The notes: generated by a model from the sequence alone, not told the origin. Shown: positions 23,866 to 34,661, numbered from the stretch's first letter. The stretch is DNA of 64,000 nt from Heterostelium album PN500 (GCF_000004825.1 NW_008805092.1:372001-436000); one strand, 5' to 3'. Program-made: numbers and translations.

Positions 23866-25680
23866 TTAAGTTTTTTCGAAATTTTTAAATAAATCAGAAG
23901 AAGAAGAAGAAGATGATTGTTGGCTAGCTTTTCTTATTTCAAGATCTCTTAGGATGAATCTTGATCCTTGAAGTCCAACAATGATACTTGGGATGTTGGT
24001 GTTACCCGATGGCGATATCGGTATGACCGATGCATCGACGACACGTATGTTGGCCGATCCTTTCAGTCGCAGCTGTCCAGTGGTGGGAAAGCTGCTATCA
24101 TAGTACGGTCCCATTCTCAATGATCCATGTGGATGATAGGCAGTCAAAATATTATCTCGCACCTGCTGTTCTAGTACCTTTGAGTCTCGTTCACCAAGGT
24201 TGATACCTCCAAGCCGGATTCCATGCTCTGCGACAATACCCAGCTCAACCAGGTTCTTCTCAATGGCGCGACACGACTCTATTGCATCCATGATGTATTC
24301 CATCTCGATGGGGTTACTAATGTGATCGATTCTGAGCAGTGGTTTCTCGTGGAATTCGAAATTCGGTCGAAGTTTCTCAATGGCAATGAATCCTGATGAA
24401 GTAGGCGCAACAAACTCTAGCGAGTAGAGAAAAGCTGGATTGATCGGTATGTTCAAGTAGCTGATACTGTTTATCCATTTTATCTTTCGCTCTCTACTTT
24501 TTGGCCCGAAAATTCGATAGCCATTGTAGGGTGCTGCGTCGGGTCGGAGTATGCGGTCGGTTGTCTTGGCCGTCACCACCTTGGACATGATCACCAACGA
24601 AGTGTGGTCGACCAGGTTTCTTCCGACCCAAGGCGAGTTGATGACAGGCGTTATTCCCAGGCTAGCGAGATGAAAGGGATCGCCCACCCCACTGAACTGC
24701 AACAACAGCGGCGAATCATAGGCGCCAGCCGACAGCACAAGTTCATTGCCAATCTCAACGTAGATATACTCGTCATTCGATAGATCCTTTAAATAGACAC
24801 CGATTGCCCGAACAGGACTGACCGATGTATCGAAATGTATTCTCATTGCTTTGTGTTTAACGAAAATCGACAGGTTCTCACGAGTTCTACTGATTGTATC
24901 GACGTATTGTGAGAACGATGTAGCACGGTGATACAGTCCATCTTCATCTTGCTTCTGAGTAGCACTCGAGAGGAAGAATCCATAGGACGATCCTTCGAAT
25001 GCACTCTCCAGATACTCGAATCCCAGTGGCAGAATCGCCTGTTTCAACTCACGATTGAATGCATCCTCCTCTTTATTCCTTCTTATGGGGACGTGTTTAA
25101 AGAAATCCGGCAAGTGAATCGGATAGATCGTGCCGTTCCAAGACCATTCCGGCTCGCCTGTTATCCGTGCCCAATTGTCATAGTCATAGGAATTGCCGAC
25201 ACTTGCCACCATTCCATTGATAGAGTTACAACCTCCAACAACCTTGCCTCTAAGCGATCGAATATATCTATTTCCAGTGGCATTGTAAAGCGCATTCTCA
25301 TAGTACTTTGTGATTTCATAATCCGGATCAATATAATTTAGACCATATTTAACATTATCCATCACTTTATAAATATTTGTAGAGTATCCACCTATTAATA
25401 ATAATAAAAAAGATGTTATTGAATTGATTAATAAACACTTGATATCGTCAATAATAGAGTTTGATTTAACTATACCTTCTTCTACTAATAAAACACTATT
25501 GGTTGGATCTTTTGATAGTTTATTAGCAACTACACTACCTGCAGATCCAGCACCAATAATTACGAAATCAAATTTATATCGTCTTGTTATTTTAATGTTT
25601 CTATAAAATTCATCTACACTTCCTAAACATATAGATAATGAAATTGATATTATTAAAATAGTTTTAAATATTTTAATCAT
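23866..25680 (-). CDS. Secreted or membrane-linked GMC oxidoreductase
   Basis: Single exon, 604 residues, typical GMC length. An N-terminal signal peptide (MIKIFKTILIISISLSICLG) targets it to the secretory route. The ADP-binding fold is clear (FVIIGAGSAGSVVANKLS, then VLLVEEG). The first GMC signature region is GKVVGGCNSINGMVASVGN and the second is LSAGAYDSPLLLQFSGVG. The C-terminal block has the catalytic His in AYHPHGSLRMG and the final VVDASVIPISPSGNTNIPS with the second catalytic position as Asn. Family members use FAD to oxidise alcohols, choline, glucose or similar substrates; the substrate here is not determinable. A hydrophobic stretch at about residues 82-98 interrupts the N-terminal FAD region and is unusual. 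It stands alone, with about 700 bp of empty DNA upstream. Confidence 0.93.
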   Translation of the reverse strand: MIKIFKTILIISISLSICLGSVDEFYRNIKITRRYKFDFVIIGAGSAGSVVANKLSKDPTNSVLLVEEGIVKSNSIIDDIKCLLINSITSFLLLLIGGYSTNIYKVMDNVKYGLNYIDPDYEITKYYENALYNATGNRYIRSLRGKVVGGCNSINGMVASVGNSYDYDNWARITGEPEWSWNGTIYPIHLPDFFKHVPIRRNKEEDAFNRELKQAILPLGFEYLESAFEGSSYGFFLSSATQKQDEDGLYHRATSFSQYVDTISRTRENLSIFVKHKAMRIHFDTSVSPVRAIGVYLKDLSNDEYIYVEIGNELVLSAGAYDSPLLLQFSGVGDPFHLASLGITPVINSPWVGRNLVDHTSLVIMSKVVTAKTTDRILRPDAAPYNGYRIFGPKSRERKIKWINSISYLNIPINPAFLYSLEFVAPTSSGFIAIEKLRPNFEFHEKPLLRIDHISNPIEMEYIMDAIESCRAIEKNLVELGIVAEHGIRLGGINLGERDSKVLEQQVRDNILTAYHPHGSLRMGPYYDSSFPTTGQLRLKGSANIRVVDASVIPISPSGNTNIPSIIVGLQGSRFILRDLEIRKASQQSSSSSSSDLFKNFEKT

Positions 25681-26084
25681 CCTTTAATTTCTATAGAATA
25701 GAATAATTAATGATTATAAACAAAAATGATGGATGATGATTAAAAATAATATTACTTAGTATCATAGCATAGTATACCAACTTACATCTCACATTATTAT
25801 TAATTGGAATAGGGGTTCAAGACAAATTGTTATCTTAATTTGCAATAAAATCAAATATACATTTAAAGTTGTGATTATTTAAACATAATAAGAGAATTCC
25901 TACCCTTTTGTACACATCAAAGTGGGGATTCGTGGTGATCGTGAACTCCATTTTTTTTTTCATTTTTTAATATGAGACATTTCATGTGTTAAAAAAAAAA
26001 AAAACTCATTAAAAATTAATAAAGGTCATTTTTTTTTTCAAAAATTTATGTTAATTATACAATATTCCACCATTAGTATGCCTA

Positions 26085-26223
26085 TTTTTTTTCAATAAAT
26101 TAATATTCATTCATCCATCATTTATTATGTACCAAATGATTTTTTTTTTTTTTTTTTTTCAAAAACAATTATTAATATATATAATTATTATTTTTTTCAA
26201 TAAATTAATATTCATTCATCCAG
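26085..26223. repeat. Direct repeat, 33 bp, two copies 106 bp apart
   Basis: The unit AT(7-8)CAATAAATTAATATTCATTCATCCA occurs at 26085-26118 and 26191-26223. The copies differ only by one base in the T run. The spacer is AT-rich and differs from the unit. This could be a local duplication or a target-site remnant. Confidence 0.7.
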
Positions 26224-26340
26224 TGTGAAATATACCATTTTTCATTAAAGGTTATAGCTACATAATCAACGAACAAACTAATACCCATTCAATCAAATAA
26301 CAAGAAATAAAATTGGTAACCATAAACCAAACATTTTTTT

Positions 26341-26380
26341 ATTTTATTTTATTTTATTTTATTTTATTTTATTTTATTTT
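26341..26380. repeat. (ATTTT)n microsatellite
   Basis: Eight tandem ATTTT units directly downstream of the unrecognised minus-strand gene. Confidence 0.9.
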
Positions 26381-26385
26381 TATTT

Positions 26386-27613
26386 TTATATAAGATATTT
26401 TTTAGATAGAGTGACTGATTTACCATCGTCGCTGATCGAAGATGCCATGTTAGACACTTGAAATTTAGCACTAAAATAAACTGCACCAGTAACTAAATTG
26501 ATTTGAAATGATGCATTTACAAACTCGCTTACTAATAAAGGAGTTTGACCTATTGGACTTAGTATTCTCTTACTCCATTTGTTGGACTCCAGATCTGGGA
26601 AGCCAGTTTTGGTATTATACTTGAGAATTAGATGTTTGTGATACAATTTAATGATAGGATCAAACAGTCTAAAGTTGATATACGCGGACTTGGGGATGAT
26701 TGGGTTGATGGCTCTATTTTTCTGTTCCTTGAAGAACAGAACCAAAAGCTCTGGCTGATACACATGTCCGATGTTATATTTTGATATGGCTTTTTCATGT
26801 AGTCCTGGTTTGGCATACAAAAGTCTTTTTATTTCCATCTGTGAGTAGGTTAAAAATCGCATAAGATTGTCGGTCTGGGATAGATTGTGAATGCTGACAA
26901 TTCTTTGCACTTGGTATGAATTGTTTGGATTGTGAATATCCATGACCTCTGCTCCTTTCAAATCCTTGACCTCGGTTGGCTTCATCAAAGGGAAAATAAG
27001 AGTTTCACCCCTGTCAATATATTTTTTGCCAGGACCAAATGCGTCGACAAGTTCAATGTCCAATGGTTCCTTTGTTTTTGGATCTAAAAAGAGGGCTTCG
27101 TCATCCAACTTGTACTCGATTTTTGAATTATACAAAGGTACCCAGTCGTTGCTGTTGAAAAGCAATTTAGGGATGTCACATTCATCTAGAGTAGATGTGG
27201 CATCTGGTGAAGACACTGCAGGGACAGTTGGTACGGCATCTGGTGAAGATACTGCAGAGACAGTTGGTGCGGCATCTGGTGCTTCAGTTTGAGATCTTCT
27301 AGAGGAACACGCCCGTGTAGATCCCTTGTTTCTGTTGCTTCTATCCTTAGTTGGCACACAGAGTATCTTTGCAGCTTTGGATTTAGGTAAGTAGCTCTGG
27401 TTTTGGTGCGTATATGACGAGGTATCCTAGCAGCGGTAGGCTTATCACATAGACATAAACACTTTGGTGAAGATTTGATAACTCTTTTTCCTGTATTCTA
27501 TTTTCTATGTTAGCAAAAATAGTGGTGTCAGATAAAAAATATTTTTTGACTAACCATTTCAACTGATATCTATTTAGTGTGAGTGTGGGTGTGGTGGGTA
27601 GAAATTCTCTCAT
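26386..27613 (-). CDS. Unrecognised protein, interrupted by one in-frame stop
   Basis: On the minus strand an ATG at 27613 opens a 76-residue frame (MREFLPTTPTLTLNRYQLKW...) that ends in TAA near 27383. The same frame then continues for more than 320 codons to 26386. The downstream part has no early ATG, so it probably belongs to the upstream start. Either one nonsense change, an unusual intron or readthrough separates them. The sequence around the stop has coding-like composition, not the AT richness of local introns. Visible features are a basic Arg/Ser stretch and a tandem repeat of a 16-residue unit (SPDAxPTVxAVSSPDA). A globular domain follows, with GETLIFPLMKPTEVKDLKG and YINFRLFDPIIKLYHKH. 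I recognise no family, and there are no membrane segments except a weak one before the stop. Confidence 0.45.
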
Positions 27614-28000
27614 TATGATATTTAAATGTGTGTATATGAAAACAATAGGTTTTGGTCAATTTATTTCTGTGTCAACTTTTTACAACAACAAATAATAAAT
27701 AATGATTGATTAATTACTAACAATGAAAACAATCGAAATGTCTTTTTCATTTAATTTGATTATTATATCATTATAATTATTAATTAGTGAATATTAATTT
27801 AAATAGATCTATATGTGTGTTATCAAAATTTTAAAAAAGCAATGAATGAAAATTCAATTTATTTTTCAAATCTCATGAGATTTTTTTTTTTTTTGCATTA
27901 TTCAAATTTATATTGAATTAGTTTGTTATTGTTGATTGAGTTTTTTTTTAAGATAGAGAGTTTGTTTTACAATTAATATAGATAGATATATAAATAAATA
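27614..28000. promoter_or_regulatory. Divergent intergenic region
   Basis: AT-rich 387-bp space between the unrecognised minus-strand gene and COMMD1, with T and A runs and a GATAGATA tract just before the COMMD1 start. It probably carries both promoters. Confidence 0.5.
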
Positions 28001-28887
28001 ATGGAAGCTAAACAATTTCAAAGTTTATTAGGATTTCTATTAAAGAGAGAATATGAAAAAGATGAATCTTTGTCATCGTTGAGCAGTTTGCAAGAGATGA
28101 TATTTTCAGGTTCAGATCTGACAGAAGAATGTTTGCTATCTAACCCACACAATATATACTTACATTGTATAACATTAAAATAATAATACTTATTAATTAT
28201 TAAATTTGTTTTTCTGTGTGTATTTTTAAAAACAGTTATTCTATCAACATATAATAAATGTATAAATATTATCGAAAGAGCATCATATTCAGATGTAGAT
28301 TTAACAGCTTTTGAATCTTTAATTAAAGACGTAAGAATAAAAAAAAAAAAGAAAACAATATATTATAAACATTGAAATATTAATATTAATTCATTGCAAT
28401 AACAACACCAACACATTGCTAACAACAACAACAATATAGAATGACTTTACACAACAACAACAAGAAGGTTTAACCAAATTTTGGAAAACAAATAAGAAGA
28501 AAGTAAGTACTTAAGAGTTTAAGTTTAAGTTTACTTTATTAATGAATGAATGAATGAATGTTTGTTTGTTTTATTAAATTAACTAATTATTATTATTATT
28601 ATTATTACTTATAGATTCACGATATTGTAAATAGAAGAACTAGATTTAATAATTCATTGGATAAAATGAGTTGGAGATTGGACCTAAAGACAAAATCAAA
28701 GGATGTAGAGGAAATGAATGAACCAACAGCTATTGTAGAACTAGATCTAACAAAGAACTTAAGATCTTCGACAGAGAAGAAACAACAACAACAAAAGATT
28801 AGATTTGAAATGGATAGAAATCAACTTCAAGATACACTCGAACAAATCAACATCATTCAAAAGCATCTACAAAATACCTCTTCCTAA
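28001..28887 (+). CDS. commd1: COMM domain-containing protein 1
   Basis: Four exons (28001-28166, 28236-28330, 28440-28502, 28615-28887), phases consistent; 198 residues, close to human COMMD1 (190). The N-terminal helical domain ends with LTKFWKTNKKKIHDIV, matching the ISKFWKSHKTKI segment of COMMD1. The C-terminal COMM domain carries LDKMSWRLDLKTKS, the AIVELDL strand and a final amphipathic helix (FEMDRNQLQDTLEQI). COMMD proteins form a ten-member ring with CCDC22/CCDC93 in the Commander complex, which recycles membrane cargo from endosomes. COMMD1 is also linked to copper handling and NF-kB turnover in animals. A Gln run interrupts the COMM domain. Exon 3 is very short. Confidence 0.92.
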
Positions 28888-29424
28888 ATATATATATCGA
28901 TCATTCATTATAATACATACTCTAAATAATAATTTAGATAACATAAACTATAACTATATTATATTATTCAAAAATAAACATGTACTACATACTGGACTAC
29001 TCGACTTACTTATTTAAATACATAAAAATAAACTTATTATAGTTTTGTTTTATAATATTGAAAACAAACAAACAAACAAATGAATGAATGAATGAATGAA
29101 TGAATGTGTTAATACAAATAATGTGATAATTATAATTTATTTATTAAAAGATTAATTAATGGAAATGGTGATTATATTTACTATCGACCCTCTGAACAAG
29201 TTAATAGAAGAGTGAGTATTAAACATAACACCGAATATTTAAATCAATCGTTTTAAAACTATTGGTTTGTTGTTTGTTGATGCAAAAAAAGGTGTGTAGG
29301 GGAAAAAAAAGAAAAAAAGAAAAAAAAGTAAGTGAAGTGAGAAGATGAATAAAGTTTGTTAGTTGAAGTTGTTGTTGTTGTTGTTGATTAGTGGTGATTG
29401 AACCATTCATTTTTGCTCGAGCAT
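28888..29424. other. Convergent 3' regions, COMMD1 / squalene synthase
   Basis: AT-rich spacer with an (AATG)n microsatellite at about 29080-29107 and a CAA/GTTGTT tract at 29365-29390. No gene is supported; both 3' UTRs lie here. Confidence 0.6.
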
Positions 29425-31365
29425 TTAGAGCTTTGAGAAGAAGTTGGGACCGTGTCTGGCAACCAAGAAAGCCGATGAAGCGGCAAGCGATGCAACAGCC
29501 ATCCAATCGTAGTTACCAAAGTCATTGAAACCGGCTGGTTTGTAGCCGAGCTTCTCTACGCACATCTTTTGGATGGTGTCGAGATGCTCGAGTGTCTTTT
29601 TGGCGTTTGGATCGCTGGCTGGCACCTTTAGGACCATCTCATTGGCAAACTTGTAGAACAACTCGTAGGTACCGGTGATACCCTTGTTCTGAATGGTATC
29701 GACAATCAACGCTCTCTGTCCCTTTCTGATCTTGACGACACCGGTGAAGACACCGTGATTATTATAGCAGGCACTGAGTGTTCCAATAGCCATAACCTGT
29801 GGAATCGCACAGAATCCAATCACCTTTGGATTTCTCAATCTCGACATATAATCAAGACTGACGATCGCATGTGAAAGTGCATTGGTAATCAAATCATTCA
29901 AACAATTCAATGCCTACAATTGTTAAATAAACAAACAAACAAACAAACAAACAAACAAACAAACAAACAAACAAACAAACATATTAGTTAGTTTTCTACA
30001 TCTTACTATTACTATCATTGTAACTATTAACATTAAGCTTACGGATTGAGCATGTTGAATATTCTTAAAGTTATCTAGCTTGGCGGTGTATTTCGACCAG
30101 ATTTCACGTGGCCAAAAGATTCTAGACTCGTTGATGTCCTCCAAGTAGTCACGAATGATGTTTGTCTTTTGGAGGAAGAGACCCATGTCGTTCGACTCTT
30201 TATCGGCGTTGGCAAACCATTCACTCTCAAGACCAGAGGCAGCAAAGATCTTGCTCAAACCAATACCGACGAGACCTGCAACATAGTGGCAGTACAAGTC
30301 CCACTCTGGAAGTGTAACAACTTCCTTTTGTAGGAATTCCGACATACCGTGTGCCATTCTCTTTGTAATATCATGAATAATTGGACAGAATCTATAAATA
30401 TTTATATTGTATTGTAAAATAATTAAAATATAAGTATATATATATATATATAATGATAATCTTGTTTTAATTCTAATTTAAATATATATATATACATACC
30501 TATCACCCAAACTTAAGTAGACATCAACAACTTTATCAAAGTTTTCAACCAACATCTTTTCGTCATTGTTCATACCATCTTTAATAAATAACAATCGGTT
30601 AGTTAATTACTTGTATTGGTTTTGGCATTTATATGATTAGGATTAAGAAATACATACAACCAAATACTTTGAAACCTGGTTGGTAAAGACCCTCTGCAAA
30701 CTTGGTGAGTACTGGTAACTTTGTTTCAAGTGAGACAGTGGTGTCATCTTCAACGGTATCCAAACCTCTAAGAACTAAATAGAATACACAAATCTTTAAA
30801 ATAAAATAAAAATAAAAAATATATATTTTTGTTAATATTTATATACATATATCTCTACAAATAATAATGATGTGGTGTGGTTTGTCGAAATTATAATCAT
30901 TTTTAAGTAAAAATATGTGTGTTATGATGTTTTACTGTGATCAATCTATCTATCTATCTATCTTTTAATTTCTGTATTTGTATCTTTAAAGTTTATGATT
31001 TTTAAGAAAAGGTTGTTGTTTTTGTTTTTGTTTTTTTTGATTTGTATATTTGATATAATAAGATAATGATTGGTGTGTGATGACGATGATGATTATGATG
31101 ATTTGATATCATAATATTGTTTGTTTGTTTGTTTGGTTGGTTGTTTGATTATTTATTTATTACATACAGCATCTTTAAGGTGTGGGTCAAGTTCATTGAT
31201 TACGAATGCAAAACTTCTACTGGTTTTATTTAAGAGTTCGTAACACCATTGTTTATTCTCGAGATCTTCTTTGATGACATTCTTTGGTTTGAACTTTTCG
31301 GTGTAACCGATCTTCAACAATGAGTACAACTCATCTGGTCTTGACAATGTTTTTACATATTGCAT
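29425..31365 (-). CDS. fdfT: Squalene synthase (farnesyl-diphosphate farnesyltransferase)
   Basis: Five exons on the minus strand: 31365-31168, 30793-30658, 30578-30500, 30391-30043 and 29913-29425; 416 residues, the family's usual length. It joins two farnesyl diphosphates to squalene with NADPH, the first committed step of sterol synthesis, on the cytosolic face of the ER. Both Mg-binding motifs are intact: [10 protein letters not shown] (D78-D82) and NIIRDYLED (D219-D223). The SRSFAFVI helix and [13 protein letters not shown] segment are also conserved. A C-terminal hydrophobic anchor ([15 protein letters not shown]) precedes the stop. Intron 4 carries a long (AAAC)n repeat. An 18-bp perfect palindrome lies 113 bp upstream of the ATG. 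For exon 2 the donor could be GTATGT (used here) or a GTTGTA three bases earlier; both keep frame. Confidence 0.96.
29928..29980. repeat. (AAAC)n microsatellite in squalene synthase intron 4
   Basis: About 13 tandem AAAC units immediately inside the acceptor end of intron 4. Confidence 0.9.
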
Positions 31366-31819
31366 CTTTTATTACTACAAACTGATATTTATTTATGTTA
31401 TAAATAAATTACAAATAAAAATAAAAAAAGTACTATAAATAAAATCAAGAGAATATTAAAAAAATAAAAAACAAAAGATGATGAACGTTCATCATTGTGA
31501 TCTGGAAGTGGTGGTCCAGGCACAAAAAGGGTTTTTTCGGCAGTTTTTTTTGTTTTTTTCGAAAATATTTTTCACTAAAATTCATCATAAAACCACTTTC
31601 ATAGACATAATGATTTGATCGGTGTGCACCTGATAATTAATTCATTCTAACTATTTAATTAATTTTGTGTTTATGTTGTTGGCTTTGTGGCATTGATATT
31701 TAAAACAAAAAAATAAAAAACAAATCACTTAAAACCAATTAATTATTATGTTGATTCAATTACAAAATATGATCTAAAAGATTGTTTGTTTTATTGGCAT
31801 CAACTTTAGTTTAGATAAG
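31366..31819. other. Intergenic region, squalene synthase promoter
   Basis: A 454-bp space upstream of the squalene synthase gene and downstream of the secreted Cys-rich protein gene, which share the minus strand. It contains an 18-bp palindrome (31478-31495) and a patch with unusual GC (GGAAGTGGTGGTCCAGGCAC, near 31504). AT-rich otherwise. Confidence 0.55.
31478..31495. promoter_or_regulatory. 18-bp perfect palindrome upstream of squalene synthase
   Basis: ATGATGAACGTTCATCAT equals its own reverse complement. It lies 113 bp upstream of the squalene synthase ATG, in a plausible promoter position for a homodimeric transcription factor. No known dictyostelid factor site is claimed. Confidence 0.4.
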
Positions 31820-32149
31820 TTAACAGTTAAAGTATCCACCGTATTGGCAAGTACCACATGTGTATGGTGTTGGAGAGGTAATTGGGATTTGACATGCTGC
31901 GTCTCCAAAAACTTGAATAGTAATGGTTGGATTGGCATTTTCATCGACATAGACATAGAATGGATCGGTTATTGTGCCACATGGATCGGAGAATGCTGTG
32001 CATTGAGATGTTTGAATATTGACACAGTTTAAGGGGGAGCTGCTATCACATTCGTTTAATGAGTTACAGTATTGACAGTACTCTATTGTTTGTGCGGTTG
32101 CAATGCATACGATTAGAGAAACTATTAATAATATATTTACTGATTTCAT
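31820..32149 (-). CDS. Small secreted Cys-rich protein
   Basis: Single exon, 109 residues. The first ~19 residues (MKSVNILLIVSLIVCIATA) are a clear signal peptide with cleavage expected before QTIEYC. The mature part of about 90 residues has ten cysteines (CQYC, CDSSS, CVN, CTAF, CG, CQIP, CGTC and a terminal C), enough for five disulfides, and is acidic with few Lys/Arg. Small secreted or wall proteins of this type are common in dictyostelids, some of them developmentally regulated. I do not recognise the family or function. The gene lies 450 bp upstream of squalene synthase on the same strand. Confidence 0.72.
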   Translation of the reverse strand: MKSVNILLIVSLIVCIATAQTIEYCQYCNSLNECDSSSPLNCVNIQTSQCTAFSDPCGTITDPFYVYVDENANPTITIQVFGDAACQIPITSPTPYTCGTCQYGGYFNC

Positions 32150-32876
32150 TTTATTTGTTGGGGATTATTTGTTCTTTTTGTTTGTATTTATGATAATTTT
32201 TTTTTTTTAAAAAATTATTGAAGTTATATGATAAAAAAACAATTCAATAAAATAATATTATTGGTATCTTGTTTTCCTGTAACCCTCACCAAAAATAACC
32301 TTGTTTTTGAGAACAAAAAACAAAAACTTCAACCCTTCTCTGAACTGATCAATACCCGATTCTTTGAATTTCGATCACAAAGGGGTTTTAAAAAAAATGG
32401 TTGTCAGTGATCTTCTTGACTTCACTATTGCATTTCAGAATAAGAATATTAAAAATTGATTCACTTCAAAAGGAATGATTCGGAACTCAATAAATGACAA
32501 ACAAGTGAGCGATAAAAGTTTTGGACCATATATGATGATATTGTGATGAATCGAGTTGGTTATTTTATTGACTTTTATAATCGCATTGCAACTTGAATAA
32601 TTATTTGTGTTTACATCTTTGAAAATCTATTATTTTCATATTGAGTGCTTATTAAATGAGTTAGTACTTTTATTTAATATCTAGATTCAAACTATTATAT
32701 TGATAAATTGGTGGCAATAAAAACAAAAAAGTGTAAAATAAAAGTAAATATCTAGATTTTTTTTTTAAAAATACTTTCCATTTTTAAACAAAGCTAGCTA
32801 TTTCTTGTAAAAATTTTTCCAAAACAATATCGATAGACACAATATTTATTTATTCTATTTCAAAGAGATACGAGTA
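32150..32876. other. Divergent intergenic region
   Basis: AT-rich 727-bp spacer between the secreted protein gene (minus) and the ankyrin gene (plus). A minor open frame at 32228-32410 has no coding character. Both promoters must lie here. Confidence 0.55.
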
Positions 32877-34661
32877 ATGAATAAAGATTTATTTTCATCA
32901 GTTTTCAATAACAAAGTATTGAATAACTTGATATTCAAATTTGTATATTCACATGTATCAGAAGAATGTAAATATAGATGGCGAGAGCTACTTTGTACTC
33001 CAATGGTAATGGCATCACACGGTTATTTGGAACTTCTGAAGGTGTACTTCAAGAATCCAGAACATTTAGAATATCAAATGGAGGAAGCATTACTTTTTTC
33101 ACCATACTCTGGTGATTTAGAGACTGTCGAATACCTCTCTAATCTTGTTGGAGAGAGAGAGGGCTTGGAAGTGGGCAATGTTTTTGATTCTGCTGCAGGA
33201 GCTGGTCATCTGCACATCATAAAGTGGCTCGCTGTCAATAGACCTCAGGACAGAGCTGGTAACAAAATGTACGCTGAAGCAGTACGACACAATCATATTC
33301 ATATTCTCGAGTTTCTAAAGTCGGAAGATAAAGAAAAACATTGTTTTAGGAAGGCAGGAATTCAAGATGATGAAGATGAATATGATGAAAGTGAAAATGA
33401 ACTAGATGATGAAGACGACGATGACGAAGAAGATTATTCACAAAGATTATTCGATATTGCTGCTGATGCCGGTCATCTAAATGTTCTGAAATGGATGCAA
33501 AACTATCATATTGGTGAATGCTCAAGCAAAGCAATGGATAATGCTGCTTCAAATAAATTCTTTGAAATTGTTGTATGGTTGCATATGAATCGAACTGAAG
33601 GTTGTACAACTAGAGCAATGATGCAAGCAGCAACAAATGGTGATTTGGCATTGGTGCAATGGTTCCATAATAATCGAACTGAAGGTTGTGGCAATGCTAT
33701 GGATTTCGCGGCTGAAAAAGGACACATTGAAGTTGTTAAATGGTTGCACTCCAATCGAACTGAAGGTTGTACAAACTTTGCAATGGACCTAAGTGCAAAA
33801 GGAGGACACATCGATCTCGTCAAATGGCTCCATTCAAATCGAACTGAAGGTTGCTCCTGGAGGGCAATGGAATACGCCGCTAGAAATGGACACTTGGAGA
33901 TTGTGAAATTCTTACATATCAATCGAACGGAAGGTACTTCAGATGTGTTACTGCTCGATAAAGTAGCAATTAATGGACATCTCAACGTCATTAAATGGTT
34001 CCATGAGAATCGAACTGAAGGTTGTTCAAGCGCCGCAATGGATAATGCAGCCATTCAAAACCACTTGGAACTTGTGAAATGGTTGCATGAAAATAGAACG
34101 GAAGGTTGTTCCACTAGAGCTATGGATTCCTCGGCAAATATGGGTAGTATCAGGATGGTAAGATGGCTTCATGAAAATAGAAGTGAAGGATGTACCAAGA
34201 AAGCAATCGATAAGATTGGAGTGCGGCCTTCACTCACTGGTCTTCTGGTCATATGTGACTCCTCGCAGGAACAAGCTGACAACATGCTGGAGGTGGTAAA
34301 GTTCCTTCTTAAAAATAGAAAAGAAGGATGCTCGAAATTGGCGATGGACAGTGCTGTTAAATTCGGATTATTAGATGTGGTCAAGTACCTCCATGAAAAC
34401 AGAAAAGATGGTTGCACATCCAATGCATTTAATTTAGCAACACAGCAAGGTAACCTCGAATTACTAAAATGGCTAAACACAAACCAATCCGAGCACTGTA
34501 CTTCAGATCTTTTTGATTTGTTATTAGAGACCGCAAAGGAATGTAGTGGTACTCCAGAGATGATCAATTGGATTATAAAAAATAGACCTGCAGAGATAAA
34601 AAAAACAAAAAGAAAACCAGCAGCCAAAGTACAAAGCAAAAAACAAAAAATTTCCAAATAA
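32877..34661 (+). CDS. Ankyrin-repeat protein with F-box-like N-terminus
   Basis: Single exon, 594 residues. Residues about 5-35 (SVFNNKVLNNLIFKFVYSHV) resemble the short F-box-like start found on many dictyostelid ankyrin proteins. An array of about 15 ankyrin-type repeats of ~28 residues follows, with the unit GHLEVVKWLHxNRTEGCxxxAMDxAA. The same motif occurs in large dictyostelid and giant-virus ankyrin families. An acidic Asp/Glu insertion (about residues 162-190) separates the first repeats from the rest. The last ~20 residues are a basic tail (KKTKRKPAAKVQSKKQKISK) that could act as a nuclear localisation signal. Ankyrin arrays bind proteins; the partner is unknown. The NRTEGC segment is repeated nearly identically at DNA level every ~84 bp, indicating recent repeat homogenisation. 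Confidence 0.88.
   Translation: MNKDLFSSVFNNKVLNNLIFKFVYSHVSEECKYRWRELLCTPMVMASHGYLELLKVYFKNPEHLEYQMEEALLFSPYSGDLETVEYLSNLVGEREGLEVGNVFDSAAGAGHLHIIKWLAVNRPQDRAGNKMYAEAVRHNHIHILEFLKSEDKEKHCFRKAGIQDDEDEYDESENELDDEDDDDEEDYSQRLFDIAADAGHLNVLKWMQNYHIGECSSKAMDNAASNKFFEIVVWLHMNRTEGCTTRAMMQAATNGDLALVQWFHNNRTEGCGNAMDFAAEKGHIEVVKWLHSNRTEGCTNFAMDLSAKGGHIDLVKWLHSNRTEGCSWRAMEYAARNGHLEIVKFLHINRTEGTSDVLLLDKVAINGHLNVIKWFHENRTEGCSSAAMDNAAIQNHLELVKWLHENRTEGCSTRAMDSSANMGSIRMVRWLHENRSEGCTKKAIDKIGVRPSLTGLLVICDSSQEQADNMLEVVKFLLKNRKEGCSKLAMDSAVKFGLLDVVKYLHENRKDGCTSNAFNLATQQGNLELLKWLNTNQSEHCTSDLFDLLLETAKECSGTPEMINWIIKNRPAEIKKTKRKPAAKVQSKKQKISK

Larger units (their letters stand above)
25681..26385. other. Intergenic region with repeats
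   Basis: AT-rich spacer upstream of the GMC gene. It holds a 33-bp near-perfect direct repeat (26085-26118 and 26191-26223), long T runs and an (ATTTT)n microsatellite next to the stop of the following minus-strand gene. No gene is supported. Confidence 0.65.

Noticed and set aside
32228-32410. 60-residue plus-strand frame
   Set aside because: It lies in a divergent promoter region with no homology signal and ordinary random length.
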